DNA of 64,000 nucleotides from Ryuthela nishihirai. Taxonomy: Eukaryota; Arthropoda; Arachnida; Araneae; Heptathelidae. Both the position numbers and the translations under genes were made by a program. Position 1 is the stretch's first letter, and each line of letters opens with the position of its first letter. Positions 30,300 through 42,221 of this stretch are shown piece by piece. The notes beneath the pieces are model-generated. The model ran no database searches. It was not told the origin of the DNA and worked only from the letters and a program-made list of their open reading frames with translations. Where the stretch lies: assembly GCA_038380435.1 (NCBI GenBank), contig JAWZYU010000019.1, positions 24,391,801-24,455,800 of the forward strand, in the 5' to 3' direction.

Positions 30300-30720
30300 A
30301 AGAATTAAATATAGAACAGTTGTGGAACAAAGGGACACACTTCGAATCAGGGATGGAGATGAAGCAAAGGGACCCTGGTTTGAATAAGGAAGAACTAGGA
30401 CAAGAGGACCAGGTTCGAATTATCGATCACTGTCAAGCAAAAGAACCCAAGTTTGAGTTCATAATGGTAGCAGAACAAGGGTAGGAAGTTAAAATTCAGG
30501 ATGGCTGTAACAGAATAGGAATCAGTTTTGAATCCAAGGTCACTAAGATTCAAGTAAGAACATCCCGGTTGGAATTCATAATAACAGCGAATTAAATATA
30601 CCCAGGGGCGAATTCAAAATGGCTCTAAAAGAAATTTTCTAGGATGGCTGGACGATCATGGATGGAATTTACATGGATTCAGGATGGTTGTTGAAAAAAG
30701 AGACCTAGACTAGAAATCCA
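30300..30720. repeat. Degenerate ~40-bp tandem repeat
   Basis: A loose unit around GGTTCGAATTCATAATGGCT and GTAACAGAATAGGACCCA recurs about ten times with strong divergence. Examples are CAGGTTCGAATTATCGATCA, AAGTTTGAGTTCATAATGG, TTAAAATTCAGGATGGCTG and CGGTTGGAATTCATAATAAC. This is an old purine-rich minisatellite; I see no coding frame kept through it. Confidence 0.6.
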
Positions 30721-30927
30721 GCTCAGAGATAAGGACGTTTGCAGTTTTCCTGTTTAGATCTCTTTATACCATGTTCACTGTGAGACATCAATTTTACTTA
30801 CAAGTCTTTCTTCTCAGACAGATCTCTCCGGCAAATAGAATGTTCTACGATATGGCTATAAAGAACAATTCATCGTTTATTATGGATGAATTTTTTTTGT
30901 AAATCTCTGATGAATGATTGGTCTAAT

Positions 30928-31136
30928 GCAGTCGCTCAAAAAATTATCTATGATAGATAATAGAAATCAGGAAAAAATATCTGACAACGATTTTTTTTTT
31001 AGAAATTAGTGATCTGGCAACCTTCGTGTACGTACAAGAAGGTTGCCAGATCACTGATTTTTTTAAAAATTGTTTCCAGATAATTTTTCTGAATTTTAAA
31101 TCAACCATAGAGTTTGGATATTTTTTGAGCGACTGT
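30928..31136. mobile_element. Palindromic MITE, full length
   Basis: The left tip is TGCAGTCGCTCAAAAAATTA and the right tip TTTTTTGAGCGACTGTA. The arms meet at the centre AACCTTCGTGTACGTACAAG, about 104 bp per side. The left arm has lost the CCGAACACTATGGTTGATTA block and replaced it with ATCTATGATAGATAAT. Transcribed from either side, it would fold into one long hairpin. Confidence 0.9.
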
Positions 31137-31159
31137 ACATTAGAGATCATCTCACTTCT

Positions 31160-31258
31160 ATCAGATGTCAAGTGGATCCGTTTCCCCAATCTTCTCTGAG
31201 ATTTTGAAGTCATTGTGTGTGGAAAAAGTGCAGTTCAGTGGTAAAGTAATTTAACACA
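31160..31258 (+). mobile_element. SINE-A tail fragment
   Basis: TCAAGTGGATCCGTTTCCCC, AATCTTCTCTGAGATTTTGA and GTGGAAAAAGTGCAGTTCAG are a decayed copy of the SINE-A tail, next to the MITE. Head and body are absent. Confidence 0.6.
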
Positions 31259-32311
31259 ATTGAATATTAACGAAATGCATGTTTAAATGAATTCTGTAGA
31301 TGAGAATATGCAATGCCAAAATGAGTCTCATGTTAATAACGTTCAGATGACGAATTGATAGTGCATAAACGCTGTAAAGTGAAAGACTTATTGATAACGC
31401 TGAAGACTTAATTCATCAGTATTTCTTTGCCTTTGGGGTTTATATATTTCTTTTCCTGAATATATGGAAAATGATCTTCTGTGTTGTTCTTGTGCACAAT
31501 AAGCTCAACCGTAGAGCTCCAGTTTCATATTCAGTACATTCAGAGTCTCCATTTCTAAATAATTCATTGTTTAAAAGTTCGATTAAATATATTGACATCT
31601 TCCCATTATTGCCTGTTTACATACTCTTTGGAATTACGATTTTACGGAGATTCCAATATATCATAAGTTACCTTACGATGAAAAGACTTTTGGAAAAGAC
31701 TTGTATATTTCACTGGAAATCAATTAATAGTCTACAGTTTGATGATCATATCGTTATCTTTTATGTCAATTTCTGAAGAGAAAGATTCGATTTCTCTTTG
31801 TAAATCTCTAATGGATGGAAAATCTCAAATTGTCATTTTATGCAATATATTTCAATAAATTAATTCTTTCAGTCATGGCATCAATAAGTGAATTACGTAG
31901 AACATTAATTATGTTGCTACAGAATATTACGTATTTTAAAATAAATGTAAACAATTGAATCATCTTTGACGAAACAAAGCGCACGCCAGGTTTTCAGTAA
32001 CAATTTGTTCCTTTTCTCATTTCAATTCTTCTTCACAGAAAGAGGAATTCCCTGTCGGTTCCTGGTAGAAAGTTGTAATAGATGAATATATAATCGTGTA
32101 AGATAAAACTACGAATACAGGTAATCATAAGAGGTAAGTGAAATTAGATTTTTTTGCCATAAAAGTTACAATAACGTAATACTAAGCAACATTTTTGGAT
32201 TGTACGTATTTTTCCGTGGTTTCCCTAAAATGGGACTTAAAAACAACCTGAAAGCACCGTTTTTCTCCAAATTCTTTTTAATCTGTTACATGTGAATGGG
32301 AATATAAGTTG
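31259..32311. other. AT-rich sequence, no gene supported
   Basis: An open frame of 101 codons (31471-31776, +) has a hydrophobic stretch but no family signature, no splice support and AT-driven composition. I see no repeat partner elsewhere in the window. Confidence 0.5.
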
Positions 32312-32466
32312 AGTTGGGTTGTTTTACCTATGAGTAGCATCTTTCTGCACACAATTCGCTAAGTGGCCAGGTCACAACGACTCTGAAGGGGAGAATCACT
32401 GGATAACTGACGGTAGCGTCCCTTCAATGCTATTCAGGGTGTTCTTTTAAGTTCAGGGTTCAAATT
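32312..32466 (-). mobile_element. SINE-A tail, containing the left breakpoint of the tandem duplication
   Basis: Read on plus, it runs GTTGGGTTGTTTTACCTATG, GGCCAGGTCACAACGACTCT, then CGTCCCTTCAATGCTATTCA and GTGTTCTTTTAAGTTCAGGG, the SINE-A tail in reverse. The duplicated unit starts within it at 32429. Unit B therefore begins with only the last ~37 bp of this SINE. Confidence 0.75.
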
Positions 32467-33664
32467 GCACTACGCGATGAAGTTGATCGTCAGGTGGGAG
32501 ACTGAAGGGATTGATTATGCCCTTCAACAATGAGTTTATACACCCAATTTTGTACGTGGCGAAAAGAGACTGTACAGTGAGGTTATGTATCATCTTTCAC
32601 AGCCTCAATGCCATCACTGGGTGGCAAACCCAATAGAGGTGCTGTACCAGGTGGAACGGACCAGCAATATAATTATTCTGGATATTTTAAAGGGATATTG
32701 GCAAATACCAATGAATCCCTGTAGTAAAGGTTACATTTCATTCCTGACCCACCGAGGGCTGTACCTGTGGGAAGTACTCTCCTTAGGCCTGAAAAACAAT
32801 GGGACATTTTTTCAGATTATTCTGAATACCATAATTATGCCCCATGTTGATTATTGCTGTGCATATCTACATGATATAGCTTTCTCTTTCGAACAGGTGG
32901 GAGGATCATTTTAACATCTTGGAGCGGATCTTAGGGATATCAATGTCAAGTTTTTAATAAGCAACGTAGAAAAGTGTACTTCGTAGAGGATCGAGACCAA
33001 ATATTTTGGCCACATTTTTGGCACGGTCAGGCATCGCCCTCACCACGCAAAACTAGAGGTGATCGTAAAGTTGAAAGCTCCTCGAATGAAGAAGGAACTG
33101 AAGAGCATATTAGGACTCTTAAGATATTACCGAAACTACCTAGATCAGTATGCAGCGATCGCAAAGCACTCACAGACGCGACTCTGAAGCAGGCACCTGC
33201 AGAGTTCAAATGGTGCATACAAGAAGATTAGGCATTCGAGGCATTCAGCGGGGGGGGGGAGGCAGCAGAATGCAATACTCCTGATCCTGCGTGACCTTAT
33301 GTTGTGCATTGAAATGCATCTGTGCTTGCGGTTTGCACATGTCTCTCCCAGATTGAATCCCATGGACGAGAACAACTCATCGCCTTTGCTTCGAAGAGCT
33401 CACGGAACCCAGCAGAAATGTAATGGTGGTTGTGAGTGTGTGGGGGGAGGGGGGGATAGAAACGTTTTTGACCTGTTTATATGTATCTCAGGTCGAGATT
33501 CTTTCAGACTATAACCTGCTTATGTACCTCATAGCTGCCGCGATATTGGGCAGCAAATAGCAGGGATTGTCCTTTGTCATTAATCGGCTTTATGCAACAG
33601 TACATTATAGGAAAGGTGCTTCCTACTGAAACGCGGACGCCCTATCGAGGCTGATTGAACTTAC
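32466..33664 (+). pseudogene. Ty3/gypsy pol remnant, unit A
   Basis: Pieces of a Ty3/gypsy polyprotein, the enzyme of an LTR retrotransposon. Reverse transcriptase: ILYVAKRDCTVRLC near 32550, DILKGYWQIPMNP, LTHRGLYLWEVLSLGLKN, and YLHD at 32864-32875 where an active enzyme has YLDD or YVDD. The connection region has KKELKSILGLLRYYRNYLDQ near 33090. RNase H: IAFASKSSRNPAEM-like decay near 33380, ILSDYNLLMYL near 33500, and VHYRKGAS with NADALSRL near 33610-33650. Frameshifts, stops and G-runs (near 33250 and 33440) break it. No gag, protease, integrase or clear LTR pair is visible, so this is a pol fragment inside a larger repeat. Confidence 0.87.
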
Positions 33665-35320
33665 GAATTCGAGCATTAGGAATTTCCAGGAATAGCAAAG
33701 GAAATACTTGGGAAGGGGATCTGATACAAGCGCAGTATACTCGAATGTATTGATGTGACAAGAAAAGGAAAGAAGCAGTGATTTAGTTTATTAACACATT
33801 TTATTTCAAATTAAAATGGGCAGCATTAGGCGTAGGATAATTGAAAATTTCCCAAATGCTAGATACTAGATCAATAATTTTCTCAGTAAGATTTTAAAAT
33901 TATTTGCAAAATAAAAATCGTAAATTCCTGTAAACAAATAAGGGATGTTCATATTAATAGCGGATAAAGTATAGCATTTCAAACTAATCGAAGAGTCAGG
34001 AAAAGCAAATGACAATATTAAATATGTTACTATCAATCCATCTAAAATCTTCATTTTCCTAATTTTTCTTTGAATATAATTATACTCTATTATCGAAAGT
34101 CTATTCGCTTTATTAACCAAAAATCTCTCCTTTCGATTTCACTCTGTAGACTTTGTGATTTGCACGACTGAAATTTCACACATTTAATTCAAGTTTATTA
34201 GGAAACAGTTTGTTTGCACGTTTCTACAAATTTTATCTACCGTTTGTGGTAATATAAATATTTTATTCGATGCTTAAGCGACCAGCACGAACACCTTTTC
34301 GGAATGCTAGTAAGGTAAGAGAGTGTCTAAAAATATTTAACATATTTAGCAAATTTTAATGACATTTAAAACGGACTACATTAAATCTACATTAATCCAA
34401 ACTTCCCCCCCCCCCCCTTGCATATTTCCGGTTCGATGGGGTTTCTTGCCCCACTCCTTCCCCTTCGATTTTTTTAGATCCGGGAACGTATTATAATGCA
34501 TCACATGTTACTCTATGCGTAACACAATAGAATTTGTTAGATTCAATACATTGTCCACCGGTAATAAACGTCTTTTTAAACTGATTGCTTCGATTCTTGA
34601 CTTCTTATAATGCATCCTTTATATGCGTTCCGGATATTTATTATAGGATAGTCAAGTTGTGTAAATCAACGAAACATTGCTTATTTGTAATAAACTACTT
34701 TGGAAGAATAGTGGTGGTTGAAAGAGGAGTTAAAAAAACCTTTGAGGCCGATTGGCAGGGTCACTGAATCGAGTCTAAACAGATCGAAAGGCCGTTCACC
34801 AATATGAATATAAACAAAAGGGATAATACAAGCAGGAAAGCAGCAACTATTGATGTTTTTCCTTAACAAAGATGTAAACACTATTGTTCACAGATGAGCC
34901 TTGAACGTAACCTCTGGAGTCGAACTTGAGCCTTTAGCCCTGTATAAGCAGAGGGTGATAGCGATGAGGAGAGAACTGAGGACTCTCAAGCTACATATCC
35001 AGCATCATCCATCACATAATCATCTCCCCACTCCATCTGTAATCAAAACAACTTGTCATTTCCTTCTTAAGATGAAGATTTTGCATTTGAATCCTTTAAA
35101 ACATATCGTATTCTATGAATTTTACACCGGAGCGCGACAATTGGGTGGAAATCAACTGGGTTGATAACAACTGGAAATTCGACAATTGGGTGGTTACGAC
35201 AAACGCGAGGATACGACAATTGTGTGGACAATTGGATAGAACTCAATCACGAAGGTATGACAATTGGTTTGAAATAAGGAAATTATGAGAAATAGCAATT
35301 ATCCATCTGAAAAATTATTA

Positions 35321-35395
35321 CTGACATGGCAGGAATCGAACCCGCAATTCTTTAGATACATGCTACAGCGCTCTACCATAAAAACCACCCGTCAG
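35321..35395 (-). pseudogene. tRNA-like sequence, unit A
   Basis: The 75-nt minus-strand sequence starts CTGACGGGTGG and ends CATGTCAG, giving an acceptor stem of five Watson-Crick pairs plus a G-T. The T arm GCGGGTTCGATTCCTGC is canonical and includes box B. Box A is TTATGGTAGAGCGC. The anticodon stem is weak and I cannot assign an isotype. Copy C carries the same sequence split by a hAT element. Confidence 0.55.
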
Positions 35396-36446
35396 ACAAA
35401 AATACGTTTCCAGGATGACATAAATCTTTCACTGAAATATGGCAGACCTCGCGCCATCTATACTTCATAAAAGGCAACTTATTTTGAAGTTGTTGCCAAT
35501 GATTTAGATGTTAATGAGAAGGTCACTCACTCTTAAGCGTTCTGACCGAAATAATTCTAAATTAAAGGAACGCATTGCAGTATTTGTATCTATTCTCCTT
35601 AATCTTTTTTTCTATATAGGATTTGCATGTATCCTCTTTAATCCGAACCACACTATAGCAGAATTTTACGAACTCTGTTCCTTCTAAACATAGTAAAGGC
35701 AAAATGGATAATCTGCTCTTCTCACTAATACGACCTTAATTACAACGAAATTTTCAAAAAAAAAAAAAGAAATTTAAAGGAAACAATTCAAAACAATTGA
35801 ATGTATCACAGGAAATCAAAACAGGGCATATAGAGAATTTTTCTGGCTAAAACGATTTTCATTAAAACGGATTCTTAAATTTTTTTTTCGATTCTCTTGG
35901 TTTTAAGCGAAACAATCTCAAATAAAAGGATCGACTAACGGACACGGCGATGCATAAGACTACCAGCATTCCCTTTAGTCAATAAAATAAATATTGTAAT
36001 GCTCCTTTACTTCTTATAGAACAAATTGGAAATTTATGAAATGTATTACAGAAAATCGAAACAGGCGATATTGAGAATTATTCTCGCTTATCCATCCTCA
36101 GTTATAACGTACATTTGCATTCTTTCCTGCAAAAACTAAATGTAGCAAAGTGAACCAAATAACGCAGTACAGGAAAACCAAACAGAAAAAACAAAATCTA
36201 CATGCTCACTAAACCCGACATTCAATGAAACGATTTTTACTTCCAATGAATCTTTTTACTTCATTGAATCTTTCATTGAAACCATCCGAAACATTCTTTT
36301 TTTTTTTTCAAAAAAAAAAAAGAAATGGAAATCAAGGGATGTCAGGCAGGAAATTGAAACAGCCAATATATACACACCGTACACTGAATTAGAAACATTT
36401 ATACAGATGCACGCAAACGTCACTTGCGAAGTGTATACGCAAAATG

Positions 36447-36488
36447 CGTGATCACGTGCATCACCACGTGATCTAGCAGCTATTTAAG
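36447..36488 (+). promoter_or_regulatory. E-box palindrome and TATA-like motif, unit A
   Basis: CGTGATCACG is followed by ATCACGTG, six bases and CACGTGAT (36451-36472), an inverted pair of CACGTG E-boxes. Eight bases further on is TATTTAAG (36481-36488), and about 25 bases downstream is GTCGGTAGTGTG, a possible initiator. This spacing fits an animal TATA promoter. No gene follows that I can identify. It could be a relic promoter of a retrotransposon LTR. Confidence 0.4.
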
Positions 36489-37833
36489 CCTTCTGCTCGT
36501 CGGTAGTGTGATGTTTCGTTTAAAAGGAGTATAAATTGAGAAATGTCGTCCAAACCAGTTTTGTCAGAGTAAACAATTGTTAAGCATCGGCTGTTCCCCT
36601 TCTTGTAACGCTTTCGCTCGATTTCTGAGTATTCCACTCTAAAAATATGCTTTAAAAATATCGATTGCTTTGATATAACGAATCAGAAAGAGCAGATTCA
36701 AATCTTTATTAAAAGTCGAGTAAGAAAATATATTCGTTATATCGGATGCTTAAAATACCATGTGCATTTCTAATTGTTTCATTTCAAAGGAAAAAAAACG
36801 TTTTATTGAATGTCGTACTAGTGAGAGTATTTACAGTTCTAGTCTCTTTGGTTGCCTCTGGTGCCACCTTTTGATATCCCTATTATTTGTTGTTCAGAAA
36901 ATTGGCTGTGGAAAGTAAAATTCGTTTCAATCAAATTCAGTTCAAAGAAAGTAAAAATTATCGTTCATGTAGTGAAATGCCTAAAATATAATATCAGATA
37001 GATTCATTGAGACGAGTTTAAAAAAAAATCGCTATATTGGAATATCAGATTAGAGAGAGAGTAGATGTAAATGCTTTAATGAGTAAAAGACCAGATGGAA
37101 TAATTGTTGTTCTTTGCAGTTTCTTTCCTAGGTTCCTTCGATTACAAATAATCAATTAACATATTTTAATCAATGTCGTATTATAGAGAACAGAGACAAA
37201 TGCGTCATTACTCATGGATTAGCTAAAATACTTGTAAATGACGGTTGGTTTAGTTTCCCAAAGGCATTCATTTGATATTCGATTGGTTAGTTCAGAAAGG
37301 AAAGGATTTTTCATTTCATTCAATGTAGGATTTGTGAGAATACAAAATTCCTATTCTGATTACGTTCCTGCAGCTTCTTTCCTTTAACTTAAGATTGTTC
37401 CGTTTAGAAGGAACATAATGAACTTGATTCGTGAAAAGCGAGAATAATAATATCCTGATTAGCGAGAATAATAATATTGGTGGATGCTATCATTTGTTTT
37501 TATTTGTTTTTCGATTTCCGCCTGTACGTATAAGATGAAAAGAAACTTCAAAATATACTTTTATTTAATGCTAGCTTAATCAGAATATTAATTATCTTAG
37601 AGAGTTTGGTTTTCTAGGATTCGTTATTTTCTTTCCATATCGTTTTACTTGGAACGAACAGGATGGAACAGAAATGTAAGTGTCCGTTGTATCGAAAGTC
37701 GGATTAGCGAGAATAATTCTCAATCTCATTTGTTTTGATTTCCTGTAATACTTTCGATTGATTTCCAATTGTTTCTTTTATAAGAAAAGTATCTTTTAAA
37801 CTTTAATTAAAAACAATTCTGTAAAAGAAATTT

Positions 37834-38556
37834 CCCAGCCCAACATTGCTCAAAGCATTGCACTTTCTCCACTGGCTTATTTTCGTCCCACGGTGCATCC
37901 TGCTACCAAAACTTTACCAGGCTGTCCACATCGTGCAACAGGAAACGCGATTCACAGGACCAGACGACCTTGTTCCAATCATTCAAGGTCCAGTTTTGAT
38001 GCTCGCTTGCCCATTGTATGCGCTTTCGATGGTGAACCGAGGATAGCATGACCACTCGGAGTGGCCTGCGACTTCACAGCTCCATTTTCAACAGGGTTCG
38101 ATGTACTGTGTTGTGACACTTTACTCCCGTCACCAGCATTGAAATCATGGGCGACTTGTATCACAGTATCCGTGCTGTTGGCTCGTACCATACGGCCTTC
38201 ATTCACCTCTAGCATCAATGAGCCGTGATCAGTCCGCATAACCATAACATGGTTTTTCCCTCCTCAGACTACTTTTTGAAGATACTCAACACGGCTGACG
38301 ATGAGCATCCAACAAGCCTTGCCATGTCGGAAATTAACTGACCCAGTCGTCTGGCCATTACAATTTGGCCTTTGTCAAACTCTCTTAAGTCCACCGCCTT
38401 TCCAATCTGAAGAACATAAATAGCACTGATTAACAGAGCTGAGTATCAGGTGTTATTTATACCGTTTCATGACCTTCACACGTGCCATCGTTTACCTGCA
38501 GTTACTTCGCTTTGCATAAAGAGGCGCTGGTCATAATGTTTTGGCTCTTCGGGTAT
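37834..38556 (-). pseudogene. Tc1-A, 5' half, unit A
   Basis: Read on minus from 38556: the terminal repeat CCGAAGAGCCAAAACATTAT with GACC, a short leader, then the transposase start (MGK-like region, [22 protein letters not shown]). The reading continues through the HGSLMLEVNEGRMVRAN block to VVWSCESRF, where the first catalytic Asp is replaced by Cys. It stops near 37834, before the second Asp and the Glu, so the C-terminal half is gone. Confidence 0.85.
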
Positions 38557-39301
38557 ATAAGAAGCTTCTGTTATTTGCATGTAGGTGAGTTAAGGTAAAG
38601 CCAATCTATAGGTAATTTTAGATATTAATTTAAGAATTCAAGTGTTTTGTTTCCCCAAACGTATATTGGGTCATTTTATTTTGTTATAGAAAGTATTTTT
38701 TCTCATCATTCGTGCATAAAGCATTGAAACATGCCAAATGCAATAATATTTCCTTAGTAATTGTAACAGAGGTAAAATGCAGTTAAAGGATTTAAATTAC
38801 CTATTAAATATTAGAACTCGCATTTAAATAATGTAAATAAAGGCAATTTTGTAATATGCTTAGAACAGCTAATTGGTGTTTTCTAGAAGATTTGTAAGTT
38901 AGAATTTAGCAAAGAGTTTAATTTCAGAGAGGTAAAGAAACTCTTTCATGGTAAGCATTATTTTTGAAATGAAGAAAATTGCTGTAACGAATTCTTTTTA
39001 GGTAGAATGCGATTGATTTGATGCCTAGTCTACGGATAAATGTGCTGTTTAGGAGTTGATGTAAACGGATGGATATGTGCAGCTTACGCACTGATATACT
39101 TGCTTGAGGTTGCGATGGGGTGCTATTGGATATGACAGCAGGTCATCTCTCCCCAATCCAGAGCAGTATTCTGTTGGTCTAAAGTTGAAGTCCCAACTGC
39201 GCTTGCGTGGATATTTTCTCTCTTAACTGCCACTATGAATTCGGAAATAAAAGAAACATCGATGGGCTATTCAGGGTGTTCTTTTAAGTTCAGGTTCAAA
39301 T

Positions 39302-40510
39302 TGCACTACGCGATGAAGTTGATCGTCAGGTGGGAGACTGAAGGGATTGATTATGCCCTTCAACAATGAGTTTATACACCCAATTTTGTATGTGGCGAAA
39401 AGAGACTGTACAGTGAGGTTATGTATCATCTTTCACAGCCTCAATGCCATCACTGGGTAGCAAACCCAATAGAGGTGCTGTACCAGGTGGAACGGACCAG
39501 CAATATAATTATTCTGGATATTTTCAAGGGATATTGGCAAATACCAATGAATCCCTGTAGTAAAGGTTACATAGCATTCCTCACCCACCGAGGGCTGTAC
39601 CTGTGGGAAGTACTCTCCTTAGGCCTGAAAAACAATGGGACATTTTTTCAGATTATTTTGAATACCATAATTATGCCCCATGTTGATTATTGCTGTGCAT
39701 ATCTACATGATATAGCTTTCTCTTTCGAACAGGTGGGAATATCATTTCAACATCTTGGAGCGGATCTTAGGGATATCAATGTCAAGTTTTTAATAATCAA
39801 CGTAGAAAAGTGTACTTCGTAGAGGATCGAGACCAAATATTTTGGCCACATTTTTGGCACGGTCAGGCATCGCCCTCACCACGCAAAACTAGAGGTGATC
39901 GTAAAGTTGAAAGCTCCTCGAATGAAGAAGGAACTGAAGAGCATATTAGGACTCTTAAGATATTACCGAAACTACCTAGATCAGTATGCAGCGATCGCAA
40001 AAGCACTCACAGACGCGACTCTGAAGCAGGCACCTGCAGAGTTGAAATGGTGCATACAAGAAGATTAGGCATTCGAGGCATTCAGCGGGGGGGAGGGGGG
40101 GGGGGTACGAGGCAGCAGAATGCAATACTCCTGATCCTGCGTGACTTATGTTGTGCATTGAAATGCATCTGTGCTTGCGGTCTGCCCATGTCTCTCCCAG
40201 ATTGAATCCCATGGACGAGAACAACTCATCGCCTTTGCTTCGAAGAAGCTCACGGAACCCAGCAGAAATGTAATGGTGGTTGTGAGTGTGTGGGGGGAGG
40301 GGGGGATAGAAACGTTTTTGACCTGTTTATATGTATCTCAGGTCGAGATTCTTTCAGACTATAACCTGCTTATGTACCTCATAGCTGCCGCGATATTGGG
40401 CAGCAAATAGCAGGGATTGTCCTTTGTCATTAATCGTCTTTATGCAACAGTACATTATAGGAAAGGTGCTTCCTACTGAAACGCGGACGCCCTATCGAGG
40501 CTGATTGAAC
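39302..40510 (+). pseudogene. Ty3/gypsy pol remnant, unit B
   Basis: Same content as the unit A remnant. The reverse transcriptase frame is open for 133 codons (39421-39822) with DIFKGYWQIPMNP, LTHRGLYLWEVLSLG and YLHD at 39700-39711. It continues further into the palm (FQHLGADLRDINVKFL, then VEKCTS) than the A copy, which has an extra stop near 32914. LIAFASKKLTEPSRNVM near 40225 and VEILSDYNLLMYLI near 40340 mark RNase H. A poly-G expansion near 40087 shifts the frame. Confidence 0.87.
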
Positions 40511-42146
40511 TTTCGAATTCGGATTAGCAAAGGAAATACTTGGGAAGGGGATCTGATACAAGCGCAGTATACTCGAATGTATTGATGTGACAAGAAAAGG
40601 AAAGAAGCAGTGATTTAGTTTATTAACACAATTTATTTCAAATTAAAATGGGCAGCATTAGGCGTAGGATAATTGAAAATTTCCCAAATGCTAGATACCA
40701 GATCAATAATTTTCTCAGTAAGACTTTAAAATTATTTGCAAAATAAAAATCGTAAATTTCTGTAAACAAATAAGGGATGTTCATATTAATAGCGGATAAA
40801 GTATAGCATTTCAAACTAATCGAAGAGTCAGGAAAAGCAAAGGACAATATTAAATATGTTACTATCAATCCATCTAAAATCTTCATTTTCCTAATTTTTC
40901 TTTGAATATAATTATACTATATTATCGAAAGTCTATTCGCTTTATTAACCAAAAATTTCTCCTTTCGATTTCACTCTGCAGACTTCGTGATTTGCACGAC
41001 TGAAATTTCACACATTTAATTCAAGTTTATTAGGAAACAGTTTGTTTGCACGTTTCTACAAATTTTATCTACCGTTTGTGGTAATATAAATATTTTATTC
41101 GATGCTTAAGGGACCAGCACGAACACCTTTTCGGAATGCTAGTAAGGTAAGAGAGTGTCTAAAAATATTTAACATATTTAGCAAATTTTAAAGACATTTA
41201 AAACGGACTACATTAAATCTACATTAATCCAACTTCCCCCCCCCCCTTGCATATTTCCGGTTCGATGGGGTTTCTTGCCCCACTCCTTCCCCTTCGATGT
41301 TTTTTAGTTCCGGGAACGTCTTATAATGCATCACATGTTACTCTATGCGTAACACAATAGAATATGTTAGATTCAATCCATTGTCCACCGGTAATAAACG
41401 TCTTTTTCAACTGATTGCTTCGATTTTTGACTTCTTATAATGCATCCTTTGTATGCGTTCCGGATATTTATTATAGGATAGTCAAGTTGTGTAAATCAAC
41501 GAAACATTGCATATTTGTAATAAACTACTTTGGAAGAATAGTGGTGGTTGAAAGAGGAGTAAAAAAAACCTTTGAGGCCGATTGGCAGGGTCACTGAATC
41601 GAGTCTAAACAGATCGAAAGGCCGTTCACCAATATGAATATAAACAAAAAGGATAATACAAGCAGGAAAGCAGCAACTATTGATGTTTTTCCTTAACAAA
41701 GACGTAAACACTATTGTTCACAGATGAGCCTTGAACGTTTCTGGAGTCGAACTTGAGCCTTTAGCCCTGTATAAGCAGAGGGTGATAGCGATGAGGAGAG
41801 AACTGAGGACTCTCAAGCTACATATCCAGCATCATCCATCACATAATCATCTCCCACTCCATCTGTAATCAAAACAACTTGTCATTTCCTTCTTAAGATG
41901 AAGATTTTGCATTTGAATCCTTTAAAACATATCGTATTCTATGAATTTTACACCGGAGCGCGACAATTGGGTGGAAATCAACTGGGTTGATAACAACTGG
42001 AAATTTGACAATTGGGTGGTTACGACAAACGCGAGGATACGACAATTGTGTGGACAATTGGATAGAACTCAATCACGAAGGTATGACAATTGGTTTGAAA
42101 TAAGGAAATTATGAGAAATAGCAATTATCCATCTGAAAAAGTATTA

Positions 42147-42221
42147 CTGACATGGCAGGAATCGAACCCGCAATTCTTTAGATACATGCCACAGCGCTCT
42201 ACCATAAAAACCACCCGTCAG
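42147..42221 (-). pseudogene. tRNA-like sequence, unit B
   Basis: Same 75-nt tRNA-like sequence as at 35321-35395, with a substitution in the anticodon-side region (CATGCCACAGCG in place of CATGCTACAGCG, plus strand). The acceptor-stem ends and T arm are unchanged. Confidence 0.55.

Larger units (their letters stand above)
32429..39265. repeat. Tandem duplication, unit A (6.8 kb)
   Basis: Unit A is followed immediately by unit B (39266-46088) in the same orientation. The junction reads CATCGATGG then GCTATTCAGGG; unit A starts with the same GCTATTCAGGG at 32429 and unit B ends with the same CATCGATGG at 46088. Contents in order: SINE-A end, gypsy pol remnant (32466-33664), AT-rich composite-repeat sequence shared with copy C, tRNA-like sequence, promoter-like block, and truncated Tc1-A (minus). 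About 700 bp of non-coding sequence ends the unit. Differences from B are scattered substitutions and short indels. Confidence 0.95.

Noticed and set aside
31471..31776. 101-codon frame with a hydrophobic segment
   Set aside because: AT-driven composition, no splice signals and no recognisable family; the hydrophobic stretch is expected from T-rich DNA.
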